Of a stretch of DNA of 64,000 nt, positions 1-10,829 are shown piece by piece. Position 1 is the stretch's first letter; each line of letters opens with the position of its first letter. The notes under the pieces were generated by a model. It saw only the letters and a program-made list of their open reading frames with translations, did no database searches and was not told the origin of the DNA. Source of the stretch: Xylaria sp. FL1777 (lineage: Eukaryota; Ascomycota; Sordariomycetes; Xylariales; Xylariaceae); NCBI GenBank assembly GCA_022578965.1, contig MU400606.1:1-64000 (forward strand). Direction: 5' to 3'. The translations under genes and the position numbers were made by a program.

Positions 1-1115
1 AATATAAACTTTTAAGCATTTAAGCTTAATATAATAATATAGCTAAACTATAATATATTTTATAAAACTAACGCTTTTATATAATATATATTAAAATATA
101 TAATTTAAAAAATTTTTTATTAATAAATTATATAAAGCTTATTAATAGCTATAAATATAATTTTTTAGTTAAATAAAAAATTATAAAACAAATTAATAAA
201 ATGTTTTTAAATAGTTTATTTAAGCTTAAAAATAATATATATAAAGCATTTTAAAGCTAATTTAGTTTATATAGCATTATTTTATTAAATAATAAAAATA
301 TATTTTTATAATTATTTATATAATATTAATTAATTTTTATTATATTATTTATTATTAATAATAAACAAGTATTAAAAATTTAAGTAATTAAGTTAAATTA
401 ATTATATTTTAATTATTTTAATAAATATAACTATAAAATTATTATATTTTATATAATAACTAAAATAGTTTATAATATAATGCTTTTTTTATAATTAGTT
501 TAAATTATTAATATAATATTATTATAATAAAATACTATATATTAAATTAATTTAACTTGTTTAACTTTAAGCTTAAGCTTATATAATTTATTAAATTAAT
601 AATAATTTAAAATAGTACTAATAATAGCTTATATAAAGTTATATTTTAATATATATTATTAATTATGTTTTAATTATAGCAAAATATATTATATAAAATA
701 CTAAATATAATTATTAAGTAAATGCTTTAATATTATATTATTAATTAGTTTATTTAATTTGCTAAATTTTTTAATAAATTTTAAAAGTTTTAAAGCTATT
801 AGTTTTTTTAAAAAATAATTATTAATTAAGCTAAAGCTAAAATTATTAAAAGTTTGCAGTTTTATAATAAAATAAAAAAATAACATTAGTTAATAAATTA
901 ACAAATAAAGTTTAATTTTTAATTATTTAAGCTTAAAATATTATAATATAATAAAATATTTTAATTATAAAATTAATACTAAATATAAGCATTACTATAA
1001 AAAACTTTAAATAATATTATAATTGTTTTTTTTAAGTTTTATTAATAAATAATTTATAAATATAAATAATATACATATATATATAAAGTAAACTTTAGCT
1101 TAAAAATTAACAAAG
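1..1115. repeat. Extremely AT-rich mutated block
   Basis: This stretch is almost entirely A and T, with scattered G and C and no credible gene. The few short open frames are low-complexity (Leu, Lys, Asn, Ile). Reading every line, I found no TpC or GpA dinucleotide and no CC or GG. Surviving C follows A or G only, and about half of the G residues sit in GpC, often as AGCT or AAGCTT. CpA is still present. This looks like a repeat-mutated (RIP-like) AT isochore, possibly subtelomeric or pericentromeric. The original element cannot be recognised. Confidence 0.8.
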
Positions 1116-1483
1116 GTTCTTTAAACTAAAATATATAAAACGTAGGCCTTAAACTTACAGATATATTTGCATAAGCCCCTAAAAAGAATAAGTTGTAGCT
1201 TGCAGCAAGCGCAGCCCGCTGTTTTATGTTTCTAGTCTAAGGCACCTGAAATAATCTATGCTTACATATTTTATATAGCACATTATGTATTTTGATTTAC
1301 ACTACACTTTATACTACACTATAGCTTTAATCTATGTTTTTGAACTACAGCTTTAATTCTATAATATGTTACGCTTTACCATTACACTACAGACTATAAG
1401 TACAAGCTGTTTCCTTTCAATTGGACTTTATATAAGGACTATTTCCAAAGAAAGGCAGTTACAACCTTACCTAGGTACTAAGA

Positions 1484-1690
1484 AAGCTGTACGCTGTACG
1501 CTGTACGCTGCGGGCTATGGGCTATGGGCTATGGGCTATGGGCTATGGGCTATGGGCTATGGGCTATGGGCTATGGGCTATGGGCTATGGGCTATGGGCT
1601 ATGGGCTGCATACAGGTAGGCTGTATGGGCTGTATGGGCTGTATGGGCTGTATGGGCTGTATGGGCTATGGGGCTATGGGGCTATGAGGC
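1484..1690. repeat. Nested minisatellite array
   Basis: Three related tandem arrays follow one another. The first is about three copies of a 7-mer (CTGTACG, about 1484-1510). The second is nearly 14 copies of the 7-mer GGGCTAT (1512-1607). The third is five copies of the 9-mer CTGTATGGG (1621-1665), followed by a few irregular GGGCTAT copies to about 1697. All share a GCTRTRSG-like core, so one probably grew from another. An open frame across it (1366-1719) is a by-product: a 7-base unit stays open in whatever frame lacks a stop and yields a GYGLWAM repeat. Confidence 0.9.
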
Positions 1691-1719
1691 TATGGGCTCC
1701 AAAATCTCGCGCGTTTTAA

Positions 1720-2404
1720 ATTTCTCGCGCGCTTCCCGTACGGAGCAGCATATATACCGTTTAGTATGGAGAGCCGCTCTTATTAAGAACGTTTCGAAAA
1801 TAGAGCGTTTCTTCAACTGAGCGGTATATTTACGGCTTACTTTTTATGAACGGAATATTTACGGCTATCCTAGACCAGCCAAAAACAGCTAAGTTGAGGC
1901 ACACTTGAGGCACACTTATACTTCGTAGATCCGCCCATTTTAGGGGACCTTCCCTCTAGGTATCCATTTTACCCATGTACCTATATGTAGGTACTTAAGT
2001 ACCTAGGTACCTAATTTTGGGTCAGAAGTTACCATCAAAGATAAGGAAGAGAGAGACCTGGAAACAAGCTATAGTAGGTTAGCAATGCTCTTGAGTAGTA
2101 GAATGCTTCTACTACCTAATTAAAGCTAATTTTACACTCCTAGTAGTATATATGGTACAAACCCATACGAATCGCTTGGTGTTGGTGAGCTAGCAAAGAC
2201 CAAGGCTGTGTTGCAAGATAGTGAAAGTAATGACTCGTGGTATACCTAGAGATACCAAATCTCCGCTGCATTACCGTAAACTTCTAGAATAAGGTCTAGT
2301 GAAGAAGGCAAAGACAGCATAAGGAATACCCCATAGCAAACAAAAACCGTAAACGTAATATACAATACACGCTGGCTGCAAAACAACACCATACCTGCTC
2401 TAAT
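1720..2404. other. Intergenic, no gene seen
   Basis: No coding signal. It holds small local duplications: CTCGCGCG twice near 1706-1731, a tandem GAGGCACACTT pair near 1893-1918, and TATTTACGGC twice near 1825 and 1857. A run of palindromic TAGGTACCTA-family motifs lies at about 1976-2012. Confidence 0.6.
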
Positions 2405-2915
2405 TCATCGTCCGTTCCGGCTGTCCCTGTTGTTGTCATCGTCGCTATCATCTCGAAACCCCTCTTCTAGGCTTCGCGCGAACGCGGTCAGTCGATTGAC
2501 ATCAAGAGCCGTCGCCATCACAAGTGTTGCCAGCACATGAAAACAGGTGTGCTTACTCTCTACTCAGCCTCCTGTCGCTATCGGCGTGTTGGTGATGTGT
2601 ATCTAACGAAAGGGCGTGCCTGCGGTCTTCGTCCACTTCGTTGAGTTCTTCCCCTTCTTCCGAGCTAAAGCCCACGTCCGACTCGTCATCGGCAACCGTC
2701 ACGCGGTCTCTGCCGCGCAGTCTCCAACGCGACGACGAAGCTATCCATCGCGCGACCGCATTTTGCATTCGTATCCGCAGCGAGGTAGTCTGGGTTGAGA
2801 TGGTGTCGAGTGGGAGGTATTGGCTATATCGGTTTCGGTAGTGCCGCCATAATGGGACGAGGAGGTAAGTTAAGACGAGGAAGAGAACCAGCGAGACAAG
2901 AGCTGGGATAAGCAA
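2405..2915 (-). CDS. Small conserved fungal single-pass membrane protein
   Basis: Two exons, complement 2557-2915 and 2405-2471, with an 85-bp intron (GTAAG donor, CTGAC branch point, AAG acceptor). They give about 141 aa. Residues 1-22 are a strongly hydrophobic segment, consistent with one membrane anchor or signal anchor. It is followed by a basic RHYRNRYSQYLPL stretch and an acidic, Ser/Glu-rich soluble tail. Extending the reading through the intron gives a continuous acidic tail (LEEGFRDDSDDDN), which fits my memory of similar short Pezizomycotina proteins. No enzymatic motif is visible and the function is unknown. Confidence 0.75.
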
Positions 2916-4340
2916 TGTCTACGCGATTTAGCAGATACCCTGGCAGAGGCGCGTAAAGGGATGTAAAAAAGATGCGATACCTTGATAACAGAGAGTGTGG
3001 TGCCCATCGTAATGCAAGAAGGCTACGATCTAATCACAGAGCAGATGGACGGCAGGCTTGGTGCTGAAAAGGGTGATGCTCTTGCGCCCAAGAGGTTTGA
3101 AACATGGAGACGGTGATAAGGGGCGCAATGGTCGATAGCTGACAACGACACCAAGGCGACTAGAAAGATTACGTGACCGGGGCGCTGGGAAATCTCAGAA
3201 AGTTTTAAGGTCGGTTTGAGCGGAATTATATGGTTCTATCTTTCGTTGCGCACCTCGCCTCAAACAAAATACAGCGAAGCAAGGTTGTATGCCACAGTGA
3301 TCCAATATGCTGATTGAGAGGTTACGTATCTGTCAGCCAGACTGCAGGCCAAGCCAGTTTAGGCCAAGTTGGATCAGGCATGCAGGGTAAGCTGTAGAGG
3401 AGCTTACCTAAACACCATCCAGCCTACGCATACCTACCGGTATTTCACTATATTTTCCGTATACACACCTTGACCGAAATATACATTTCTTACTAGTTTG
3501 ATAATAACAACAGTCTATGAGTAATCATCGGTTGCTGTTCTTACTTCTACTCACATGTATGCGTGGACTATTACGCCATTTCTTATCTGCATCAAACAGC
3601 TAATTTAGTAGCTGTTGTGACCTATCGCAGTGCAAAAAAGAAACAATCGATTGAACAATGGCTAAGTATAAAAGCTGGTAACTGCGGCCGACGTGTTATT
3701 CCTTGATTATTTTCTAGTAATTCCGAGTGATTTGTGCCGTATTGTCATGTAGCAACGACGATCTTCAATTTACAGGATATAAACACCATGAGCGGCTGCA
3801 GAAGGCGTTCGCTACATCCGCTAAACTATTCTTGGTCAGCATCCTTGTGTCGATCAGCCTCAATATCCCGGTAAAACAAATCGTGGAAGATATTTGCTTT
3901 CTAGCTATTTTAATATAGGACAAACAATGCTATTTGTAAGCAGAGTCACCGATAACAATGCGGGTATCTCTGTTGACTAAATCCCCAGTTCCTCGGAGCC
4001 AAACGGGAGGGCCCCGGCCGATAGCTGCCCACTTCTCTGTTTTGGCCTCGGCGCTCTAGTCCCACCGTTAAAGGCTTAGGTTCGTGCCTCGATATCAATT
4101 CTTCGTGCCCTAAAATCCTAGGCGAATAAAGAGTGGATCTAGCTACATTTACATGTAAGTCGCCGGTGCTGGGCTGCCTGCATGTCGGAGCACAGGCGTC
4201 CGTCCGCTCTCGCTGTAAGCCCCACCGTATCTAAAAGATAAATGAGACAAGGCATGCTCCTCCCCAGTGAAAATCGACAGGTCTACCCATGAAAAAGTAA
4301 CGAATAACTGTGTTTCCTTACTACTGAGGCTCGGCACATC
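2916..4340. other. Intergenic, no gene seen
   Basis: About 1.4 kb between the divergent membrane-protein and kinase genes. It contains only short open frames with no recognisable protein. A TATAAA lies near 3667, but no transcript can be tied to it. The last 400 bp should include the kinase promoter. A partial GAGTCACC, resembling half of the cluster palindrome, sits near 3944. Confidence 0.5.
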
Positions 4341-5042
4341 ATGGAGCAGGTCTACACTTCACTTACCCAGCGGGCCATTGACGCCCACAGAAAATTGGTA
4401 GGCGATTCGGGTCAACGCCGGATAGTCATAGCCTTTTCTGGTCCTCCCGGTTCCGGCAAATCAACCATTGCCGACCAAGTCGTGCAGCAAATCAACACAA
4501 TATTCCAACGCCCTCTTGCTACTTGCCTAGCCATGGACGGGTTCCACTACACCCGAGCATATCTTGACACTCTCCCGAATCACATCGAAGCGCATGCTTG
4601 TCGCGGGGCCGCGTGGACATTTAACGCCGGTGGCCTCGTCGACCTCGTGAAGATATTGTCTAATTCCAGGAAGGCCGCTGAGCCTGTCACAATCCTTGCT
4701 CCAAGCTTCGACCACAAGCTTAAAGACCCTATTCCGGACGCAATAAGAATCGAGCCCGAGACTGAAATCGTTATCATTGAAGGGAATTGGCTTTTACTGG
4801 ACCGTGACCCTTGGAAGCAGATTCGGGAGTACGTAGATGATACCTGGTTCGTAGATGTGGACCCGGAATTGGCATTGTACCGCATCGCTAAAAGACATCT
4901 TGCGGTGGGAATCGAAGATACTTGGGAGGCAGCTATGGCTAGAGCAGAGTCGAACGATCTACCGAACGGCAATGAGGTTCGTACACATTTGCTGGAACCC
5001 AATGTTCGGGTGAAAAGCATAGATATCAAGAAAGAAGAATAA
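4341..5042 (+). CDS. PRK/uridine-kinase-like P-loop kinase
   Basis: A single exon of 233 aa. A Walker A loop GPPGSGKS lies at residues 34-41, the substrate-side motif MDGFHYTR at about 65-72, and a Walker-B-like strand VIIEGNWLLLD at about 144-154. A lid-region pattern (RIAKRHLAVGIEDTWEAA) and the NDLPNG motif follow near the C-terminus. This is the phosphoribulokinase/uridine kinase superfamily, subgroup of fungal Yfh7-like and bacterial FrcK/pantothenate-kinase-like proteins, which phosphorylate small hydroxylated substrates with ATP. The length is typical for that subgroup. It lies tail to tail with the sugar transporter, 257 bp apart, and next to three sugar-alcohol dehydrogenases, so a sugar or ketose kinase role is inferred. 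The substrate cannot be read from sequence. Confidence 0.88.
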   Translation: MEQVYTSLTQRAIDAHRKLVGDSGQRRIVIAFSGPPGSGKSTIADQVVQQINTIFQRPLATCLAMDGFHYTRAYLDTLPNHIEAHACRGAAWTFNAGGLVDLVKILSNSRKAAEPVTILAPSFDHKLKDPIPDAIRIEPETEIVIIEGNWLLLDRDPWKQIREYVDDTWFVDVDPELALYRIAKRHLAVGIEDTWEAAMARAESNDLPNGNEVRTHLLEPNVRVKSIDIKKEE

Positions 5043-5299
5043 ACATAAATAATATTCTAAAATAAGAATGGTATAACTAACTAGTCAATTATTTTACTGT
5101 AAGTTATTTGCAGGGCCAGTAGGGGGTAGGGAATAAACCTTCTTGTTGCACGATGGTTTCTAAATGCTTTTGGCTAGCTAGTCTATGCATATTGGTCCTA
5201 GAATTGGAACGGTAACAGTAATATAAATAACTTTTATTTTGTGTATGAAGTGGTGCCCAAGCGGTAGTATTAACATGAAATGCCGTTATGGTATGGTTT

Positions 5300-7135
5300 T
5301 CAAACTTCTTCATAATGCTGAGAGTCGTGGGCAGGACCCTTTGACGGGACTTTATTAAGATCACCGCCGAAGGCTTGAGGTCCATCAAATAACACGGCAA
5401 TCTCCTCCAAAGTATGGCCTCTGGTTTCTGGAAAGAGAAAGTAGGTGATGATAAGGAAAACGACCAAGAGCACGCTGAATACTAAATAATACTTCCAACC
5501 AATATTCTCCAAACCGATGGGGTTCACAAAGGACACCAGAGTGAGAGAGCCGCTGTGATAGCCAATGGTTAATATAATTGTACTTATGATTTTGGGGGCA
5601 AAGGAAAGTCGTAGAAAATTCGAGATAGAGTTCTAGGGGCCTATAAGAACGTGGTGAAATCACTTACTATATACCGAACAATTCAACCGCTAGGCCCTTC
5701 GCGCGAATGTTAAAGGGCAGGATCTCGGTGGGATAACCGAAGAGCAGAGGTGTAAATGCTATATCGTAGTGGAAATAGAAAGTGAATAGCGTCACTACCA
5801 CAACAATTCCCGCCGCGTGATTTCCCGATATGCTTACCACAGCAGAGTCCGCTGTCAAAATAATATACGAGATCAGCATGCCAACTCCAGCCCAGAGGAA
5901 TAGCGTCCTACGACCTAGACGATCGACCAGGAATGCTGCTCCTAGAGCCGAGACGAAGTTGAAGACTTGCAAGAGCCCGTTAATGAGTGTCTGCGTGTAA
6001 GTCGACGTAATTCCAATCGTTGACAAGACCAGCGTGAGATAGTATGAGACAACTGCTACTCCGTTCCACTGTGCCATGAAGCCGACTAAAAAAGCGATAA
6101 GGGTCCGCTTCCTATTACCTGGTGTCGATATTAGGGCGCCCCATCCAGTGCTGCTCGCTATCTTTTCTTGCTGTATCGTCTGTACAATTTGGTCAAGTTG
6201 GTACCGTACTAAAGGTGACTCTCCAGAGCCTTGGTCGGGGGCATGATATCGCGAAAGAATTTCGGTGGCCTCTGCTGTGCGGTCCTTCGAGACGAGCCAA
6301 CGAGGAGATTCGGGGACCCAAAAGAAGAAAAGCAGCTGGACTATCGGTAAGCCGGCTTGTAGGATCGAAGGGATGCGCCATGACCAGGTATTTTGGTAAT
6401 TTTGAGTGCCAAAGGTTGTCCATGACGCCAAAATCGCGCCTGAGGTCGAAGTTAGTATCATTTATTTCACTCTGTAAATCACTAGGGTCTACCCACCCAG
6501 GTAGTACATGGTCCAGAAGGCAGATGTGTATTTTCCACGGTGTGTCGGATAAGCCAGCTCGGCAATGAGTAGCGGGCTTGGATGAACAGAAACTGCAAGT
6601 TTGCTCTATTAATATACGTCTTGTCGTTTGGAAGTTCGGCTCGACTTACACATTCCGCCGAATCCTACGATTGCCCGAGCAACAATGAATTGCGGCAAAT
6701 TAAAAGACGTTGCCTGTATAATAGTTGCCACGATAATGATCGTAAGTCCCGCGAAGAGCGATGGCTTACGACCATATCTATCCGTCAGGACGCCAACAAA
6801 AGGAAGGGCCAAGACAGAGCCGATAGACTGTGCAGCGTTCACGAGGCCCAGAGTGGCACCCCTTGGGCTTCCGAAATATGTTTGCCATTGCTCTAGAGAC
6901 TGCAAACCATTCATGAGAGATCCTAAATTGGGATGTTAGTGCATCTTACACACGCGACAAATTCTATGACGAAAAGGGGGAAATTACCATCGTAACCAGC
7001 AACTGAAGAAGAAAGTAGTGGAATAAGGAGTAGTAAATTGAGCTTTAGAAGGTGAGGCTGTTGAAACCAATATTTATTCGTCTTTGGTAACACCTGGGCG
7101 AGAGCCTGGCCTACAATTTGGGAGTCTTTCATCAT
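5300..7135 (-). CDS. MFS sugar transporter
   Basis: Five exons, complement 6988-7135, 6650-6922, 6497-6592, 5668-6439 and 5300-5552, which join in phase to 513 aa, normal for the sugar porter family. Visible signatures are GYDGSLMNGLQ at the first membrane helix, DRYGRKPS after helix 2, the ELAYPTHRGK loop, YYLGAILASWTTFG, PESPRWL at the start of the central loop, DRLGRRT, and PETRGHTLEEI after the last helix. The family imports hexoses, pentoses, disaccharides or polyols by proton symport across the plasma membrane. It most resembles fungal lactose/quinate/polyol-type carriers, but the substrate is not decided. A 10-mer shared with the dehydrogenase promoter lies about 300 bp upstream of its start. 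Confidence 0.93.
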
Positions 7136-7834
7136 TAAGGGTTGCTTGCAAGAGTTACCAGGTTGATGAATAGGGGCTTCGATGATTTATGGGGTTGACA
7201 GAATTGATATTTATATTATATGTAATGTCAACTCAGAATAGCATGATCCTTGTACGACTTCAATACCTTCTCTGGTGAGGTGACTGGGTTAGTGTTCTAA
7301 AAGCTCCCCGAAAAGCATTATCCCCATGGGGTCCGCGGCGCTAGTCACGTACTAAGTAGATACATATGCGGATCGTGGTTCGAGGCCGTAGGTTATTCGC
7401 CGGGGAATCCTGGGGCGCAAGAATGGAGAACGGACTTCAGTCACCCTGAGCTAGCCATAACCGGACCTGTAAACCCATCTACCAAGGTCCATTACGTCCA
7501 TTCAGTTCCCCCTAGTTATAGGCCTAGCCTGGGTTTATATATACGGATAGATCGGCATTATTAACACCCGAGCTCCGCCAATATGTCTCGTATTAGCGAG
7601 AGCTCAATAGCCTCACTTTGGTAACTCTGAGACTGTCTTTGATTGGTCACCGAGGCCTACATGCCGGACACGTACAGCGGTACACCTTACCGAGAGATAG
7701 CAATGCCGGGAAGGGTCACGGTGAAAAGCATTAGTAAACCGATCAGATAGGGTTACATATGTACTAAGATGTGTTATAAATAGCTGTGGTAGGATGTGGA
7801 TGACAGGAACTGCATAATTCTATATGAACTTGTC
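7136..7834. promoter_or_regulatory. Upstream region of the sugar transporter
   Basis: About 700 bp without a gene, between the transporter start (read leftwards) and the 3' end of the polyol dehydrogenase. It should hold the transporter promoter. It carries one exact copy of the cluster 10-mer (CAGTCACCCT at 7438-7447) and a looser GGTGACTGGGT near 7280. Confidence 0.5.
7438..7447 (-). promoter_or_regulatory. Cluster 10-mer, copy 1 (AGGGTGACTG orientation)
   Basis: CAGTCACCCT here is identical to the right half of the palindrome at 9288-9304. It lies about 300 bp upstream of the transporter start. A candidate binding site for the cluster regulator; inferred from repetition only. Confidence 0.4.
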
Positions 7835-9100
7835 CTAGGATATCACTCCTTGTATCACGACCTTGAGCGTATTTTGCTCTGCTCTTCTAACAACTTCGAA
7901 TGCCTCCTCAGCCTCCTCGAACTTGAATCGATGCGTAATAAGTTTGCGTGGATTGACCTTTCCGGATGCAACCAGTTTGACAGCTTCTGGATAGCAACCC
8001 GACTGATACCTGATGCTCCCTTTGATAGTGAGGGCCCTAATGCAAGCCGTTGTAATAGGAAAGACGACATTCTGAACTGTTGTTAGTACACATAGATTTT
8101 GATTGCTCAAGTGATGGCTCCTCATATGTGACGTACCTCCTTTCCCATCCCAGCCTGAACAAATGTTCCCCCCTTTTTTGCTGCGAAGACGCCTGCTTGG
8201 ATACAGCTTTCAACCCCTGTACATTCAAGCACAACGTCGGCCCCATCAAGTCCGAAAGTCTTTAGAATCTTTTCACCGAGAGCACGTGCAGCCTCTACAG
8301 GGTCTTCGAGTGCTTCAGGGTCTCTTTGTGAAATGAAGACCTCATCGGCTGCAAAGTCTTTGGCGAACTTGGCCCTCGCTTCGGATATATCAACGCCAAT
8401 AACTTTGCTAGCCCCGTAGGCCTTAGCTACTGCTTGGCATAAAACTCCAATAGGGCCACAGCCAAATACGAGCACAGTTTGGCCACCTTTGAGGTTGGCT
8501 ACTTTGCAAATCTGTACTGCGACAGCAACAGGTTCGACAAGGGCGCCGTCTTCCATAGACATATGATCAGGGATTGGGTAGACGTAGTCGCCTGCTACGA
8601 CATAGTATTTCTGCAGAGCTAGATGTGACGAGTGAGTTTGATAGATGTAGAAAGGGATGCAATAGATGCTTACTTCCGTCCCAAGGAGGGGTAGCTGCAA
8701 AGATGGTATCCTCGCAGACGTTGTACATGCCCGAGCGACAGTAATCGCAATGCCGGCATGGAACTCCAGGTTCAATTGCGACCCGATCTCCCACCTTTAT
8801 ATTCTTGACTTTGCTACCAACCTCCACTATGGTGCCGGAACTCTCATGACCCAGGACGATGGGACTCTTAAGGATGAAGTCCCCAATGCGCCCACGCTGC
8901 CAGTAGTGGACATCAGAGCCGCAAATGCCCGTCTGTTCAATGTGGACTCGGACATGATATTCATCTCGCAGCTTGGGTACAGGGCGGTTCTCAAACGAGA
9001 CCTTCTTCAACTCCTGCAACACAAAAGCTGGGTTCTATTGTTGGACTTGTCAGCAAGCATTGTGTGATTGAGGCGTCCTATTACATACATTTTCCGACAT
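7835..9100 (-). CDS. Zinc-dependent polyol dehydrogenase (xylitol/sorbitol type)
   Basis: Four exons, complement 9089-9100 (a 12-base first exon, MSEN), 8674-9034, 8137-8618 and 7835-8071, joining in phase to 363 aa. This is the medium-chain dehydrogenase family. The catalytic zinc site shows in GICGSDVHYW (Cys at about residue 42) and VLGHESSG. The structural zinc cysteines lie in PGVPCRHCDYCRSGMYNVC. The NAD-binding VFGCGPIGVL and the downstream GVDISE (Asp for NAD) indicate NAD preference. The enzyme oxidises polyols such as xylitol, sorbitol or arabinitol to ketoses in the cytosol. Xylitol dehydrogenase and L-arabinitol 4-dehydrogenase are close relatives, and I cannot separate them here. 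It is divergent from the first SDR gene, sharing its promoter. Confidence 0.93.
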
Positions 9101-9287
9101 GGTGAGGTGCAAGCCTACAAGGACTTGAGAATTCTATACGAATGATCGAGATTAGCATAATAACGGCTCTAAATTCAAACCATTATGTGTGGTGAAACGA
9201 GTACCGCGACCTCGGTACTAACGGCTAACGTCTCCCGCTTTGTTGAGCGACCGGAGCTGTCATCCCCTGCTGACGGGGTAGGTGGAC

Positions 9288-9304
9288 AGGGTGACAGTCA
9301 CCCT
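9288..9304. promoter_or_regulatory. 17-bp perfect palindrome, candidate operator
   Basis: AGGGTGACAGTCACCCT has two 8-base arms around one central base. Its left half recurs at 9581-9590 and its right half at 7438-7447, both in promoters of the same cluster. The symmetry suits a dimeric regulator. The link to the Zn2Cys6 protein at 12.6-15.2 kb is inference, and such proteins more often bind CGG triplets. Confidence 0.5.
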
Positions 9305-9580
9305 CCGTACATTCGATCCTAGGCAGAAATGCGCTATTGTAGTAACGACTCATAACATAACTTATAGCACAATTGGAACTTACGAAATTAGCAGCACCTT
9401 GACCTACTTAACCTGCAAGGGTTGAGAAGCGGCTTATGATAATTCCGTGTTAGTGGGAAGTAAGAAGCTAGTTTATTGAGATTCTCGAGTTAATACAAAG
9501 AAGCTCCAGGCCGAAAAACAGTGGATGCATGGCTTTTGTTAAACACATCGCCTGTAGGCTGTTGCTCTAGAATCCCGGGT

Positions 9581-9590
9581 AGGGTGACAG
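9581..9590 (+). promoter_or_regulatory. Cluster 10-mer, copy 3
   Basis: AGGGTGACAG, identical to bases 9288-9297 of the palindrome and about 300 bp upstream of the first SDR gene. Candidate regulator half-site. Confidence 0.4.
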
Positions 9591-9889
9591 ATAACCGCAA
9601 TTAACTCGTGGACAGTGCTATCCGCAAGACCTCCTCCGGATGGGGACACCAAATCATATCTTCGACCACCGCTGAATAGGGTGAAAGAGGCCCCCGGGGT
9701 TTTCAACGGCGATCAGATGACGACTACGTCCCCTGTACTTTAACTTGCTAGATGCAACTCTGTCTTGAGTAATGGTCTAGCCATCTTCAAGAACATACCT
9801 TTTGAAAAAGTAGTAGTACTTCTATCTAGATACCCGAGCTAACTCTTACGCTACTCGTTGCATACACATCACACCCAGTTACTATCAAA

Positions 9890-10829
9890 ATGTCGACCAA
9901 ACAGAGCATCCGCGCCCCGAACCCTCCTATACAGGACAGTGTCTTCAAACAATTCCGCCTAGATGGGCGAACCGTGATCATCACCGGCGGAACTGGTGGC
10001 ATCGGTTCCGAGATTGCGAAGGGGTTAGCCGAGGCGGGAGCAAACGTAGGGTTCCTCAGCTCGATGATGATGGACCGGAAAGGGGGCTAACATATTTCCA
10101 GATTGCGATTTGGTATCACACCTCAAAAATGGCAGATACCCTTGCTGCAGAGATCACTGAGACATTCGGTGTGAAGACAAAGACGTACCAGGTAGATGTC
10201 CAGAGTTACCAGCAGGTCGAGGCCGCCGTTGCCAAGACCGTTGAGGACTTTGGTCGCCTGGATGTCATGATCGCCAACGCTGGTGTGCCCAGCAAGGCGG
10301 GCGGTCTCGACGATAGGGTCGCGGATTGGGATCGTGTGCGTACAGTTGATTTTGACGGCACTTATTACTGCATGCGCGCCGCCGGTCTTGTTTTCAGGGA
10401 GCAGAAGAGTGGTGTTGGAATCATCACTGCTTCCATGAGCGGCCATGCTGCCAATGTGCCACAGGAACAAACCTGCTACAACGCCTGTAAGGCGGGTTGT
10501 GTAAGTTATGATTTTGACCTTTGTGCACTTCCTATAAGATAAATTGAAGCGTGTCTAACTATCCGCAGATACACCTCGCCAAATCTCTGTCGGTGGAGTG
10601 GGCTAAATGGGGAGGTCGCATCAACTCCGTGTCTCCTGGCTACATCGACACAGCTATCTCTGCCGACTGTCCTTTTGAGATGAAGGAAGAGTGGTTCAGT
10701 CTGACTCCTATGAAGCGAGATGCTGACCCGAGGGAGTTGAAGGGGATCTACTTGTATCTCGCCAGTGATGCTTCTTCTTACACTACTGGTGCTGACTTCA
10801 GTATTGATGGTGGTTATACTGCTAGGTAG
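9890..10829 (+). CDS. SOU1/mannitol-dehydrogenase-type SDR (polyol/ketose reductase)
   Basis: Three exons, 9890-10045, 10102-10500 and 10569-10829, all breaking between codons, giving 271 aa. This is the classical short-chain dehydrogenase fold. The cofactor loop TGGTGGIG lies at residues 32-39, NAG in IANAGVP, a catalytic Ser in TASMSG at about 163, and YNACK with Tyr178 and Lys182. The C-terminal [10 protein letters not shown] is typical. The family includes yeast sorbose reductase Sou1, fungal NADP-mannitol dehydrogenase and L-xylulose reductase, which interconvert ketoses and polyols in the cytosol. The substrate is undecided. It shares a promoter with the zinc polyol dehydrogenase, which supports a joint role in one pathway. 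Confidence 0.92.

Larger units (their letters stand above)
9101..9889. promoter_or_regulatory. Divergent promoter of the polyol dehydrogenase and SDR genes
   Basis: A 789-bp gene-free interval between two genes transcribed away from each other, so it should drive both. It contains a perfect 17-bp palindrome at 9288-9304 and a further exact half-site at 9581-9590. A run of AACGGCTAAC-like sequence sits near 9218-9230. Confidence 0.6.

Noticed and set aside
701..886. Short minus-strand open frame in the AT block
   Set aside because: Low-complexity Leu/Lys/Asn sequence expected from random AT-rich DNA.
1484..1690. CRISPR-like array
   Set aside because: Units are contiguous 7- to 9-mers without spacers, and the genome is eukaryotic.
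1366..1719. 117-residue open frame with GYGLWAM repeats
   Set aside because: It is the translation of a 7-base tandem array, which stays open in any frame lacking a stop. No start context, domain or splice signals support a gene.
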